Positions 52,241 through 63,818 of a stretch of DNA of 64,000 bases are shown piece after piece. The notes beneath the pieces were generated by a model. That model was not told the origin of the DNA. It saw only the letters and a list, made by a program, of their open reading frames with translations, and did not search any database. Where the stretch lies: NCBI RefSeq assembly GCF_019112545.1, contig NW_025064885.1:509053-573052 (forward strand), in the 5' to 3' direction. Each line of letters opens with the position of its first letter. Within the stretch, counting starts at the first letter, position 1. The stretch comes from Guyanagaster necrorhizus (lineage: Eukaryota > Basidiomycota > Agaricomycetes > Agaricales > Physalacriaceae). The position numbers and the translations under genes are program-made.

Positions 52241-52442
52241 GGTGGGCTATGACAAGATGTAAACTGGTCCTCATGGCACTATGTAGGTATGGTCGTGCTC
52301 ATCGTCTCCCTTGTGACGTAAGTGATATGGCAGAGAGTGCATGTGAAGCAATTAATGATATTTGATAAATGCATGTAGATACTTTTCAAAGTTTGAATAT
52401 TATAAAACACTGTATGATGATATGAATCTCACGTCAGCGTCT

Positions 52443-54621
52443 CTACTTCTTGGATGAAGCGCTTGGTCCCGCGACAGGCATGTCGCTTTGAGTATCGGTT
52501 TCGGCAATCGCGTTGGCGCTCGTAACCTTGCGTCCAGCACGCTTCTTTGTACCGCTAGTGATAGGTGCATTAACCTTCTTAGCTTTTAATATCTCCATGA
52601 TTTCTGCTTGTGTTGAGACTGATGGAGCCAACAAGTAAACAGAAACTGACACACCTTGATGTGTCATAAACTCGTACCCTTTAACACCCCTTTTCATGGT
52701 CAGCCATCTTCGTTGTAGGATGTGGGGACTCCATAGGTTCCACTGGGGATCAGGTATTGTTTTCCAATCAATTTCACTGTCATCGAAGATCTGTAGGGAG
52801 TCAAGTCTACAAAGAAGTCATGTACCAAGGGAATATGAACTGATCTCACTGGGCTTACTTATGAACGAGGATGTACGAGTCTTGATTACCCCAACGAGGT
52901 TTTTGTCCCGCGTTTTTTGTACTTGGATTTAAACAGTCGGTCCTTGGAGGAACTTCAAACAAAGGCGGCATACTAGAATTAGAAGTCACACGCACCATTT
53001 AATGCGACACTGCTGACGACTTCGTTTCCCGCACATTCTTTGGCTGACAACGCCCCAAAAGACATCATTATCAGCATCGCGTCCTTGTTTCAGAGTTAAA
53101 TCTGTGACAATTTTTGTGAGCTCCTCCTCTTCTTCTTTCGACCATTGCCCTGGAAAACTGTTAAATTTCCGTGTACACTCATCTTGGAAAAAACGCACCG
53201 TTCACTCTCAATTCCCGGTTTTGTATATGGTTTCGATAGCGGTCACGACAGTCCATGCCTCTGCGTCCGACGTCTAAACCAACTTTCTCCCAAGACTGAC
53301 CATGATTTGCCACCGCTCTACCAGTAGTTCGTCAACAAGGCACATGAGGAAAAATGATACTCACTGTTTGAGCACCAGATCTTCTGCAGGTGTCCATCTT
53401 CCTTGCTGTTTAACTGGATGATGAGAACGTCGAACGTGATGATAAACAGCGATGATGGGTCTTTGAGGTACAGCAACGGCTATTTTCAATTAAAAACCAT
53501 GAACTGGTGTCAGCGGAACCGACATACTGATTTCAGACCAGAACGCATTGTCTTTACTTTTCTCGTCTTTGGGAAATATGACTTCATACATTTGTTCTTC
53601 AGATAACGATTTGGACTGATCGTGACGGTTAAGTTATAATACGTGAGGCATGTGTATTCACATACGAGGCGATACTGCTCTATCGCAGAACTGAGTTGTT
53701 GCTCTTCGATGACAGAAAATTTTCCTTTCTTATAGATAAGACCTATCGATAAGTTAGAAGCTATAAACGGCTACGATTGTCAAAAATACCTTGAGAACTA
53801 GCGAGCTGATTTAATTGGCCGGCGCTTAACCATTTAGTAGCGAGCATATGGGCGTGGTCTTCACGAGTAAATTCATCGACTCCAGCTACCCTACGTTCAA
53901 CTTCATGAGAGCCATCAGAAGACCTCAAAATGCTTTCTGAGGTGGCGGGAATCTGACCAACAGGTGTTGGCACGGAAGGAATGAGCACGGGTGGAACACC
54001 GAAAGGAACATTAGCAGCCGTCGCCGCCTCCTCTAGCGACTTGAGGACGTTCGCGATTTTAGATACATCAAGCTCCTGTAAAGCTCGAAGAACAAGGTCA
54101 TTGGAGTTGGCATCAGAGAGCAGCGGATTTGAATGGGAAGTGTTTTGCAGATTGTCGGGAGATATAGCATCAGTGGCAAAACCAGAAGGGTGATAAGGAA
54201 GCGGTAAATGCGCAGCTTGGTCATCCTGAGGCGCAGTGCCGCTGGAAGCAGCTACCAGAGCAGATAAGAGCGCGTTTGCCATGAGCTGGGAAGCGGAGTC
54301 TGACTCTGATCCATGGTCTGAAATTGGCTCATTCGCGTCAAAAACGACGGTGCCATTAGAAACTCCATCCCTTTTCTGCATATCTTCGCCATGGGGATTC
54401 GCGCTCGACGTTCCAACACCTGCGACAGCATCACTGACAGTCGAATGGTGTTTCTTGCGTTTTTTCTTTTTCCGTGGTTTCAAAGTGGCGTCGACATTCG
54501 CAGGCTCTTCAGCAGGTCGGCCTTCATCTTCACGCTTGCGTTTCTTTTTCTTTTTGGAGGAGTCATGGTGTTTATGCGAGGAAAGGCTGGCTATAGGAGG
54601 AAACGACGATGTCCTGGACAT
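52443..54621 (-). CDS. REB1: REB1/TTF1-like Myb DNA-binding protein
   Basis: The Reb1/TTF-I family binds rDNA terminators and general promoter sites, stops RNA polymerase I and can block replication forks. The N-terminus is strongly basic (SSKKKKKRKREDEG and KPRKKKKRKKHHS) followed by a long acidic/Ser-rich part. The DNA-binding half begins at DHAHMLATKWLSAGQLNQLA. It continues with FSVIEEQQLSSAIEQYR, then short Myb-type units carrying GRWTPAEDLVLKQ, a DCRDRYRNHIQNRELRVNG-type segment and GQWSKEEEEELTKIVTDL, and RSRQQCRIKW. It ends in a segment with IDWKTIPDPQWNLWSPHILQ. The tryptophan spacing of several Myb repeats is visible. The gene has eight or so short exons. About 600 residues. It is divergent from the next gene across 139 bases. 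Confidence 0.8.
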
Positions 54622-54760
54622 GAGGGCTGGTCAGAAAATGATCCCAAAAAGACTTGTCACGTCTGTCATACATATGTGACATTGTGGCAGTGTGGAGTAA
54701 GGCTGGCCCCGCCTTACTGAAGCCCACTGCCTTTACAGGGCCGTACCCAACGAATCTATC

Positions 54761-56016
54761 ATGACTTTCCGACCTCGGAACCCTTACTATCTGCGAATAT
54801 CTGAAAGACATGTTCTGCCTCTCTATGTGAGTATTGTCTCCAGGACTCTATGAATCTGATCCTAATGTCGACAACAGCTTTATTTGGACGACCGCCATCT
54901 CGACTGGATGTCAGACAGGATTTTGCAACACGTATTAGAGGATCTTCGACCAATGTTCTTCCATTTTATGTTGTCACTGTGTTTCTGCCGTTGAACTTGA
55001 ATTCAGCATTGTATCCAAACTGAGAACTGAATCAGAGTTACAAAGGGGATCTAATAAGAATGGAACGGTTGAAACGCACAGAGGAGGTAGGTCTCCACTC
55101 TCTTCAATCCTTATTGCTCATGTAGAAAGTGTATACAGAAGCATATCAATTCTGTTACTTCCTCCGTAAGGCTCAACCCCATTCAGTCCTTCTAAAAGTC
55201 AGTCCTCATATTTACGTGCTTCAGCATGGTCATCTTGACATCTATTAGTCACGAACTTTCATAACTGCTTCAAAGCAATTAACAGTCTCACTACCTGCGG
55301 CACCGCCGAGCCCTAAATCGCAGAAACGGAAGCCCAACACCAACACGGAGAAGTCGCGGAAAAAGCCAAAGACAAAAGGGAAAGGCAGAGCCAAGGATGA
55401 CAACGATAACTACGATGAAGATGTCCGAGAAGAAGCAATGGAACGCCCTACTCGTCGTTCCCGTAGGAATAGACAAGTCGATGAAGATGTCGCTATGGAT
55501 GAAGACAGCAATCATTCGCCGCCCGATTCTTTGTCATTAGAACTCGAAATCGGAGAAGAAGAAAAACCCAAACCGATGCTAAGGGTCGGGTACCAAGGTT
55601 TCGATATATCTGAGCTTTGTCTCTGCATTGTCGTAGAGCCTTGTCCTCCCATCCGAATGTCATCCATAGCTCCTCCATTCTTGCGCGCACGGTCACAAAC
55701 TCCCGCCTTGACCGGAAATAGTATGCCTCCACCACCCGTGCCGGAGGCGAACACTGCGCGTCGTGAAAAGACGCCCCTGTTTCTCCCCGATGAACACGAG
55801 CGTGAGCGAAGAGAGACACCAGCACCGTTCCCAGGGAAGTACACTTCTGTGGCCCCTCCAAGCCATGGTGATGACGACGACGATGGATGGGGGATGATGG
55901 AGTTCAGCCAAGTTCTGAACGCGGTAGGAGATTCTCGCGCCGGAGCCATTGATGAAGATGAAGACATGGACGGCGCTGTATTTTTTGGTGATGCCGACGA
56001 AGTCAAGGAGCTGTGA
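54761..56016 (+). CDS. unknown protein, ordered N-terminus and charged tail
   Basis: I cannot name the family. The protein begins MTFRPRNPYYLRISERHVLP. After an intron it has LYLDDRHLDWMSDRILQHVL, then after further introns LRTESELQRGSNKNGTVE, YTEAYQFCYFLRKAQPHSVL and SPKSQKRKPNTNTEKSRKKP. The second half is basic, then acidic (DDNDNYDEDVREEAMERP), Pro-rich, and ends in an acidic GWGMMEFSQVLNAVGDSR and a run rich in Asp/Glu (DEDEDMDGAVFF). Introns are at about 54828-54876, 54971-55007, 55087-55134 (AAG acceptor) and 55198-55288. The acidic/basic tail suggests a nuclear or chromatin protein; this is inference. Divergent from the Myb gene. About 320 residues. Confidence 0.68.
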
Positions 56017-56154
56017 TTTATCTTTATTCCTATTGTATACTAGATTCTACTGTTTTAGATTTGCACGCACCCCTCTATCTCATGTTGTTACGTCCTCGTG
56101 AAGCTGAGCCTCCGTGTACTACACAAGTCCAAAACACCTTGATGTCTTCGACCG

Positions 56155-58656
56155 TCATGCTCTGCCAATTTCCCGCAATATTTCCAACTGGCGTGAAGGC
56201 GACACTTCTCGGAAGCCCGCGTTGGTCATCTCGAATTGCCCATGTCCTCCCGACAGAGCGCGAAGTCGATTATTGTAATCTAACATTCGGCTAAGAGGCG
56301 CTAGAGCGTGAATAGACCGTTTCAGCGACGAAGAGTTGCCTTTGAGTGCCGTTACATTAGATGCAGAAGGTGAGAGAAAGGTGGGTGGTATGTAAACACC
56401 ATCAGTCGAATATGCTCGACCCTCCTCTTCTTCAGTCATCCCCGAACTCATATCAAGGAGCTCAGAGCCATGCTCTGTGAGATCTTTGGCCACCTTACCA
56501 AGAGTATCTTCGTTCACAGAAATTTTGAACCGCGTAAACGGTTCCATGATATGCCCCATACCCGCAGTACGGAGACGGTTCCGTAAAATCTTGGAACAGG
56601 CACCGCTTAGTAGACTGATCGAAGGGGGCTTGGTGTAGCTTTTAACCTGGATGTGGACATGCGACATCGGCAGTGATGAATGCGGGGAGTTGGACAAGCA
56701 ACTGTCTATGCCGGCGGCAATGCACGATTCCTCGGTTTCTTTCATTCCGGTCTGGGGATACGCAATCGGCATGCCCTTTTGATTAAGTACAACGTTCCCG
56801 TCCCAGAGCGAATCCCCAACCTCCCCTTCTTCTAGAGGGCGTATATCAAAAGCTACTCTGACCTCGGTGCCAGCAACATTGGCGACTTCATCCCCTGGTC
56901 GGACTACTGAGTAACTGGGTCCAAGTGCTTCTCGATAGCTGACTCGGCGCTGACCAAACTCGAATCGCGCACCCCATTCATCTCGCAGACGGCCTTCAAC
57001 GATTTCAAGGTGTAGAGCGCCCAAACCATGCACGAGCATCTGTCCCTCTTGGGTATCGACACGAACAGAGGGATCAGTGCGTGATATGGACTCCAGAGCC
57101 TCCATTACTGGGTCCAAATCAGAATGAGACTGGGGCACTACCGAGGCGGAGATGACGGAGGGAGGAGTCACAATAGTTGGAAGTATGTCCGAGTCATTGG
57201 CTACCTTTGCTCCAGTAGATATGAGAGTATCACCGGTACGCGTGAATCTAAGCCCAACAATAACGCCCACTGAACCAAACGGAAGTTCCTCGACATCCTG
57301 AGCTTCTGAGGCGTACAACAATTGGAGTTTCCCGACGCGCTCCCGTTCGTTGCGATTGGTGTTGAGAAGAACACTTTGCCGTTTCAGAATGCCTGTAAAA
57401 TGGCGTTAGGACTGGGTATTTTTACCAGAACGCATAAGTATACCTGAATAAACTCTGATAAAAGTGAGCCACCCCTTCTTCTTATCCCACCCTACTTTCC
57501 AAGCAAGCACACGCACAGGTGTATTTATTGGAGGTGATGGACCACGAAGTACATCCAACGGACTGGCAAAGAGCTCTCCGATGTAGTCCATCACCAAATC
57601 CGTTCCTATGTTCTTTATGGCAGAGCCGCATAACACAGGTAGGATCTTGTTGCTGATAGATGCCTGTCGCAGATGGGGCATGATTTCATCACACTCTATG
57701 CCGGCGTATGCCATGGGGTCTGAGGGCAGGCCAATGAGTCTCTCCATCAATGGTTCAGAAAAATTTGAGAGGTTATCAAGGAGAGCCATACGGGCAGGAA
57801 GGAGTTCGGAAAGAAGCGGATGAGAAGGCGGAAGGATGTCAAATGCTTGAAACTCCTCTGTCGAGCGGGGCAGAGGATGGCGAGATGTTTGTTCATTCTC
57901 GTCCCATTTCCATACCTCCCATTTGACCAAATCGACCAGACCCTGTATACCAGGTTCTGCACGCGAGTAATCAGCAGATTCAAAGGACGCAATTGGTAGC
58001 GTCAAGGCAACTGGGAGAGAATGTAGTCGGTGTGTAAGTAACGAGGACAGAGAAGTGCTGAATGAAGCGCCAGGCCTGTCGAGTTTGTTTAGAAAAATCA
58101 ATCTTGTCGCGACTTTATACCTGGATATGGCTTTCATGAGTATCCAGAGCCACGCTGAGGGTGCAACCACACCTGTCCAGTTGGCGCCAGACCCGTTTTG
58201 TTTGGGATTCGACACCTTCCACCGAATCGATAAGAACTACCGCACCATCCACAACCCTGCTCGCACTTTCTACTTCCATGCCAAAGTCTGCATGACCGGG
58301 GGTGTCAATGAGATTGAACGTCCATTTCTTCCACTTGACAGGGATACTAGCCGATTGAATGGTAATTCCTCTTTCTCGTTCAGCAGGTAAAAAGTCGGTT
58401 GTGGTGCTTCCAGTGTCCACTGACCCCGATGATGACAGGTACTCGGACTGCAACAAAATAGACTCGGTGAGGGTAGTTTTTCCGGAATCTTCACTTTGTT
58501 AGAATAGAGCACGTCTTTACCTTAAACACTCGTACCAATGTGAGCAACAAGAGCCATATTTCGTATATCGGCGGCTGCAGTCGTCACCATTCCGCGCCTG
58601 GAGAAACGGATCCATAATGTTCTGGCAGTTGACTGTGGCCAGAATCGAGCCAGCAT
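56155..58656 (-). CDS. MEF2: mitochondrial elongation factor G2 (ribosome recycling)
   Basis: mtEF-G2 is a translational GTPase that splits mitochondrial ribosomes with the recycling factor. The N-terminus ([20 protein letters not shown]) is rich in Arg with no acid, a clear mitochondrial leader. GTPase motifs: [14 protein letters not shown] (G1; the D codon is rebuilt by splicing), ERGITIQSA (G2), DTPGHADF (G3) and NKLDRPGAS (G4). Domains II-V follow ([60 protein letters not shown]), ending with the terminal [16 protein letters not shown]. Introns: about 58549-58503, one near 58130 and one near 57400. About 780 residues. It differs from EF-G1 in the SFESADYS region and its C-terminus. Divergent from STE14 across 108 bases. 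Confidence 0.9.
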
Positions 58657-58764
58657 GGAAGTCGGCCAACAAAGGCAAGCCAGTTGCCGATTTCGATTCC
58701 TTTTTGTTTTCTTTTGTCATGCATCCTTTTTGTCTATTCATCTCCCTCTTTTCCCTCTTTGACC

Positions 58765-59742
58765 ATGGCAGACCCTGTGGATAGAATCGACTCTACAATA
58801 CGCCAACGACAAGCAGCGGCAGATCACCCTTTAAATACTGTTCCTAGTAACATTAAACCGAATGGGCGAATTCCAAATACCCCGTTGGCTGCGTCTACCA
58901 TCTCGTTTCTTCTCGGATCACTATTTTCGCTCGGAATGCTCACTTACGTGGTCGGCGGGTATGAATCTTATTGGTGGTCGACGTATCAGCTTGGACTCTT
59001 CATCGCGGCATGGTCAGCCTTTCACTGGGGCGAATTTGCCGTGACCGCTGGATGGAATCTCGAAAAGTGTAGTGTTGACTGTGAGTTGAGATTCTATCCC
59101 TATGTCATGTTCTCATCTTCCTCAGCCTTTCTCTTGGATAATGGCTCAATGTATCATATTGCCCACGGAACGGCACTGGTTGAATATTTCTTGACGTTGT
59201 ACTTTAAACCATCCTGGAAATCGTATCCCCATGTCAGCACTGCCGGTCAGCACTTTTCCTTGCTGATTACCCCATTAATAATGCCTGTGTCCTCAGGTGT
59301 TGTTCTCGTCCTCGTGGGACAAGTGTTACGGTCAACAGCAATGATACATGCTACCACTAATTTTTCCCATATGGTTGCCTTCAAGAAACAAGACAGTCAC
59401 GTATTGGTCACTGATGGTGTTTACGCGTAAGACTTTGCTTCGCTTTACACCATGTTATTAATGCTTGTGCAGATGGTTTCGTCATCCATCATACGCCGGA
59501 TTCTTCTATTGGGCACTAGGAACGCAGCTAGTCCTTCAGAATCCGCTAAGCTTCGTCGGCTTCATCGTCGTTCTCTGGCGCTTTTTCTACTTCAGGACTA
59601 GAGGCAAGTCAGTTTCATTCCCAAACTCAGCTATGCATTAACCCCACCTCTAGCCGAAGAACGAGCATTAATCAAATTTTTCGGAGATGAATATGTCCAA
59701 TACCGACGCTCTGTCGGTACTAAGATCCCATTTATACCATAG
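58765..59742 (+). CDS. STE14: protein-S-isoprenylcysteine O-methyltransferase (Ste14/ICMT)
   Basis: ICMT methylates the C-terminal prenyl-cysteine of CaaX proteins (Ras, Rho, mating pheromone) in the ER membrane. It starts MADPVDRIDSTIRQRQAAAD. Hydrophobic spans are visible (AASTISFLLGSLFSLGMLTY, WWSTYQLGLFIAAWSAFHWG, VVLVLVGQVLRSTAMIHATT). The SAM-binding family block is VTDGVYA-WFRHPSYAGFFYW, with the invariant His-Pro, and ends GFIVVLWRFFYFR. The C-terminal signature ERALIKFFGDEYVQYRRSVG is present, followed by TKIPFIP. Introns: about 59082-59127, 59233-59297, 59429-59472 and 59605-59652. About 270 residues. Methylation of basidiomycete mating pheromones requires such an enzyme; this is general knowledge. 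Confidence 0.95.
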
Positions 59743-59888
59743 ATTTTTATAGACAATAGTTCTTTGAATTTTATAAGTTCATTCGGTCATACCACGCACT
59801 CTTAGGAAAAAGAAATACTATATGCAGCATGTAGCCCGTCCATATTGCATAATGTCACAGTAGGGTTGACAAGGTGTGTAGGCATCAA

Positions 59889-60618
59889 CTACTCATCAGT
59901 CTTGATTGCGCCCTTCTCCGACACGTAGATACCATCCAGGAACTTCCGAATATCCTTGTTCCGCACACGACAGATGCCATGGATAGATGCGGCTAAAGCG
60001 AAAGATAAGCGACAACGTCTGCACAACGAGACTAGTTAGAGCGCACCTGACTGGGAAACGTTGTCGATGTCATTGCCCTCCAGGATAAGCTCATCCTTCT
60101 GGGCTTTTGATTCTGCGACGAGGACACCATCCAACATGTTTACGTGTCGGACAGTCTTGAAGACGTTGAGCTGACGATGAATATTTTACTCCACAACAGA
60201 CGAACCTTTTCGCCCAAAAAATTACGGATTTCCAATGCACGACCCGACTCCTGGATGATACAGTTGATAGGGAAATGAGCGTAGACAGAACGCATCTTGT
60301 ATTGGAAGCCCTAGATGATGTTCAACTTCACTGTACAATATCGTGAACAAACCCGCCCACCTTTGTAACACCAGTAATCATGTTAGTAATGAGACTTTTG
60401 ATTGTTCGCAGGCAAGCTACGTGCTTCCTGCCACCCTGCCACACTGCAAGGGTGACCTTTGTGGTCTTTCCCTTGATAAGCCGAATGTCCATGTCGACAT
60501 GGCGTACATTCTTGGTTAATGTTCCCCGGGGCCCTTTGACTGTGATGAGGCGGGACTTGACGGATACGTCAATGCCCTCAGGGATGTCGAGCTCTTCTGT
60601 CTGGAGTACGTCCCGCAT
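59889..60618 (-). CDS. RPL9: cytosolic large-subunit ribosomal protein uL6 (L9)
   Basis: A core 60S ribosomal protein near the sarcin-ricin loop. Four exons encode about 190 residues: [40 protein letters not shown] and [20 protein letters not shown]. After an intron follow [20 protein letters not shown] and RNFLGEK, then [20 protein letters not shown], and finally [20 protein letters not shown]. All conserved segments are intact. The start ATG is at 60616-60618. Sequence upstream to about 60780 probably holds the 5' leader and possibly a leader intron, common in ribosomal-protein genes. It is divergent from PCF11 across 436 bases. Confidence 0.95.
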
Positions 60619-61054
60619 CTAGAAAACAAATAGTCAGCCAAAGGTCATCCGAATACCATCTCTTGCATCCAACACAAAATTCTGCAGGAAACGGGCAAGG
60701 GTGGTATCAAGAGAGTGCTAACACCAGTGGGAGTCGTGTAGAGATGGTCTTGAAGAAGTAGGATAGCAATACTCACCACTGAAGCGTAGTTTCTTGAAGC
60801 TGTCGAGGACCAATTGAAGATTTTTGCTGCCGGAAATCGGCGCGGGGATTCAAGCGGAGTTTTAAATGTGATCGTAAGAGTGGTGCGCTGTCGACACTCG
60901 TTAGTACCAAACCACCATCTTGATCATCGTTCGTCGCTGTCCGTGGCAGTGGGTGTAAGAGCCAGTATTTCATTACTTGAAGTCTTTTTACTCTTTATCG
61001 CATTTCGTGTCTGATCGCCGCGGGCGAGAGTCGAATCTGTTCTTAAGTCTAGCC
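60619..61054. promoter_or_regulatory. divergent promoter region, uL6 / PCF11
   Basis: Head-to-head spacer. The uL6 side probably includes a noncoding leader and possibly a leader intron; this cannot be fixed without transcript data. The 66-codon frames at 60773-60973 (-) and 60814-61014 (+) have no family resemblance and are treated as chance. Confidence 0.4.
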
Positions 61055-63455
61055 ATGTCGCTCTACCACCAGAGTTACTATGCCCAACCTGCCTATTCTA
61101 CCCTTGCTTTCTCTCCTCCAGTCGTTGGGTACGGTGGACCAACATATCCTTATCCTTCGCCATTTCCGCCACCATCAGTCCACCATGTTGATCCAGTGTC
61201 TTTCCGCAAGGAATTCACAAATCGTCTTGCTGAATTATCGGTCAATTCTCGTCCTATCATCCAGGGACTTTCTATACTCGCACACGAGTACACCCGCTTT
61301 GCAGATATCGTCGCCCAGTGTCTCGAGAACCACATTCGAAGGGTGAGTCATCCTTTCATCATCGTTATCGCCAGCTGCCACTCGCCATCGCTGTGACCTA
61401 TACCTCACGGTTGTTCGCCTACTATATGTGCGGTGTCGCTGTCATGTATATGTAGTTTAGTTACATTTTATTGAGTGAAACATCGCATAAGACTGTCTAT
61501 AGGCGATATCGCACGATTTCCGTTGATTGTCTCAAAATTCTCCGTTCTTGTTTTTCGCATTCCGCGGATGGCTGACTAATCATTCAGGTGCCTCCATGGA
61601 TGAAGCTCCCGGCCTTTTATCTCCTCGACATGATCTCCAAGAACATTTACGATCCCTATGCTCGCCACTTCGCCGCCTTCGTCGTCCCGTTGTTTCTAGA
61701 GACATATGGTGAAGTTGACCCACCGACGCGTAGCAAGATGGAAGAACTCGTTCTCACTTGGCGCTCCGGATCTCCCTCCGGCAAAGAACTGTTTGGTGTA
61801 TCTTCGCAAGTGTCAATAGAGCGCGGAATATGGGGCGATGGAGCGACGAGCAGCAGCGTACGTTTCTATGCCAAACGCAGACCTCGTAAGACTAAAACAA
61901 CAATTCAGTCTACGAGTTTCCGTGGTCCGACGCAAATAACGAAGTCGCAAGTCTTGAGCGAACTGGAATTTACTCTTGGTCAGAAGGAGCGTGCGCGGCA
62001 AGCAAACCCTTACGATCCTGCCAATCAACAACATATAGTTGTTCTTCAGCAAGTATGTTTCATATCAGTTCTTTCCCGACCCTGTGCTCACTGTCATTGT
62101 CAGCTTCGGAAGCTTGTTGAAACCGGTGTCTCCCAGCAAGAGCTTCAGCAGATCCTTGGTCAACTGCGAGTTCTTAGTCAAAGTACGAGCCCTCCTCCGC
62201 CTCCGGTTGCCCAGTGGCCTGTTCAAAGCGGCTTCTCTGGTCCCAGCCAGTCATATCCTCCGTCGACGGCACCACCAGCACCTGCGGATATAATGCCTGT
62301 CTTTCCACCCTTAGACGTTGCAGAGCCTAAGTCTTCTGTTCTATCCGTAGCGTCTATGTCGACGCCTGTAGCCAATACAAACATAGCTCCTGCAAACTAT
62401 GCCGACCTTCTATCATCCTTACTCAAAGCTGGTGTCGTTTCGAACACAGGTACGCCACTAGGAGCCGGTACAACTGCCCAAGAAGCCAAGGCAGAGACTG
62501 ATAATACCCGACGCCAAACGGAACGTTTGTATCGAGAGTCGGTCCTTGCATATGACGTTCAGTTAAGCACCAACGGGATAACAAAGTAAGCCTTTTGTAG
62601 CCGGATAATGCCATGATCACTCATTATGTCCATAGAATGCATTCGCCAATTCGTGATCTGTTGTACTCGAAGTTGTCCGCGCAGTGTAAACAATGTGGAA
62701 TTCGCTTTGCTGATATTCCTGCGGGGAAAGAATCATTGCAGTCGCATTTAGACATGCATTTTAGACAGAATCGTAAAGCAAATCAGAATTTGGGTCGTGG
62801 TCACAGTAGAAGCTGGTTTGTTGCAGTGGAGGTGCGTATTTTGCGATCATGACATGCTGGTATAATAGACTTACTGGTCTCTTAGGATTGGATACATGAT
62901 ACGACTGATATTAAGGGCAAAGGTCATAGACGCTTGAACCCGACTGCTGCCGCTGCAGCTGAGAAACTTCAACGGGAAGCTGAACTACGACAACAATTTG
63001 TTGTTGTACCTCCTGGGGATGAGGCGAAAATAATTACCTGTCCGATTTGTAAGGAAAGTTTGAAATCTGAATTTTTGGAGGACGACGAGGAGTGGGTGTG
63101 GAAGAACGCTGTGATGAAAGAGGGTAGGGTGAGTTCTACCAATTCTTATCTCTCCAAGCCATGGACTGACCGTATGTTGCTCTATTAGGTGTACCATGCG
63201 ACATGCCGCGCAGAAACACTATCTTCAAACAGTCTTGCAGCGAGGTTACGCACTGAGTTGGCGGTTAAGTTGCGTAGTCGTTCCGGGACTCCTGAAGCCC
63301 AAGCCCGGGCGTCGACGCCACCATCACAAAGTTCTACTCCCGTGTCGAAACTCGCGGGTTCAAAACGTAAGGTCGACGAGACACTGTCGACGACAGGTAA
63401 CAACGAAGCCGAGGGTTCTCCACCTGCGAAGAAACTCGCCTCAACTGTGATATAA
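61055..63455 (+). CDS. PCF11: Pcf11, pre-mRNA cleavage factor IA subunit
   Basis: Pcf11 binds the RNA polymerase II CTD and drives 3' end formation and termination. The N-terminus MSLYHQSYYAQPAYSTLAFS is Pro/Tyr-rich. A CTD-interaction domain follows: FTNRLAELSVNSRPIIQGLS then VPPWMKLPAFYLLDMISKN and LFLETYGEVDPPTRSKM. Helical and Pro/Gln-rich middle parts come next (LRKLVETGVSQQELQQILGQ). A first zinc-finger pair follows (CKQCGIRF with HLDMHF), and a second zinc-binding segment CPICKESLKSEF ... YHATC surrounds it. The protein ends in Ser/Thr-rich KRKVDETLST. Introns: about 61341-61587 (about 247 bases, long for this window), 62052-62101, 62587-62636, 62832-62885 and 63128-63188. About 660 residues. 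Confidence 0.9.
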
Positions 63456-63818
63456 GCATAAGCATAAGGTTTTTTTTTTCCTTTTATTATAATTTAGTGT
63501 GGACATAAGCGCACATATTATATTATTTCATCCCCGAGATTCCTCTGCATTTTGTACACACATGCATTTCATTAGATACACTGGCAATACATTTTCTGAG
63601 CATTTCATCTCGTGTATATATGTAGCGTGGCAAATGGAACGGAATATTCGATTTTATACTTAGCCCAATACTAAGTGAGACTGTTACCCGACTTGGACAG
63701 CAACCATAAGGGAAGGCTCACGATTCATTGCACACACTTTGCATGTGAGTGTCTGCAATGACTTTCACTAACTTTCCTAGCGTGTATTCGTCGGATTCGG
63801 GCTTCTCTATTCTTCCAG
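63456..63818. other. PCF11 3' flank and intergenic sequence
   Basis: The first 100 bases hold the PCF11 3' untranslated region, with a T-tract at 63471-63480 and AT-rich sequence. No ORF or RNA gene. The first exon of the next gene may begin in the last 60 bases. Confidence 0.5.
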
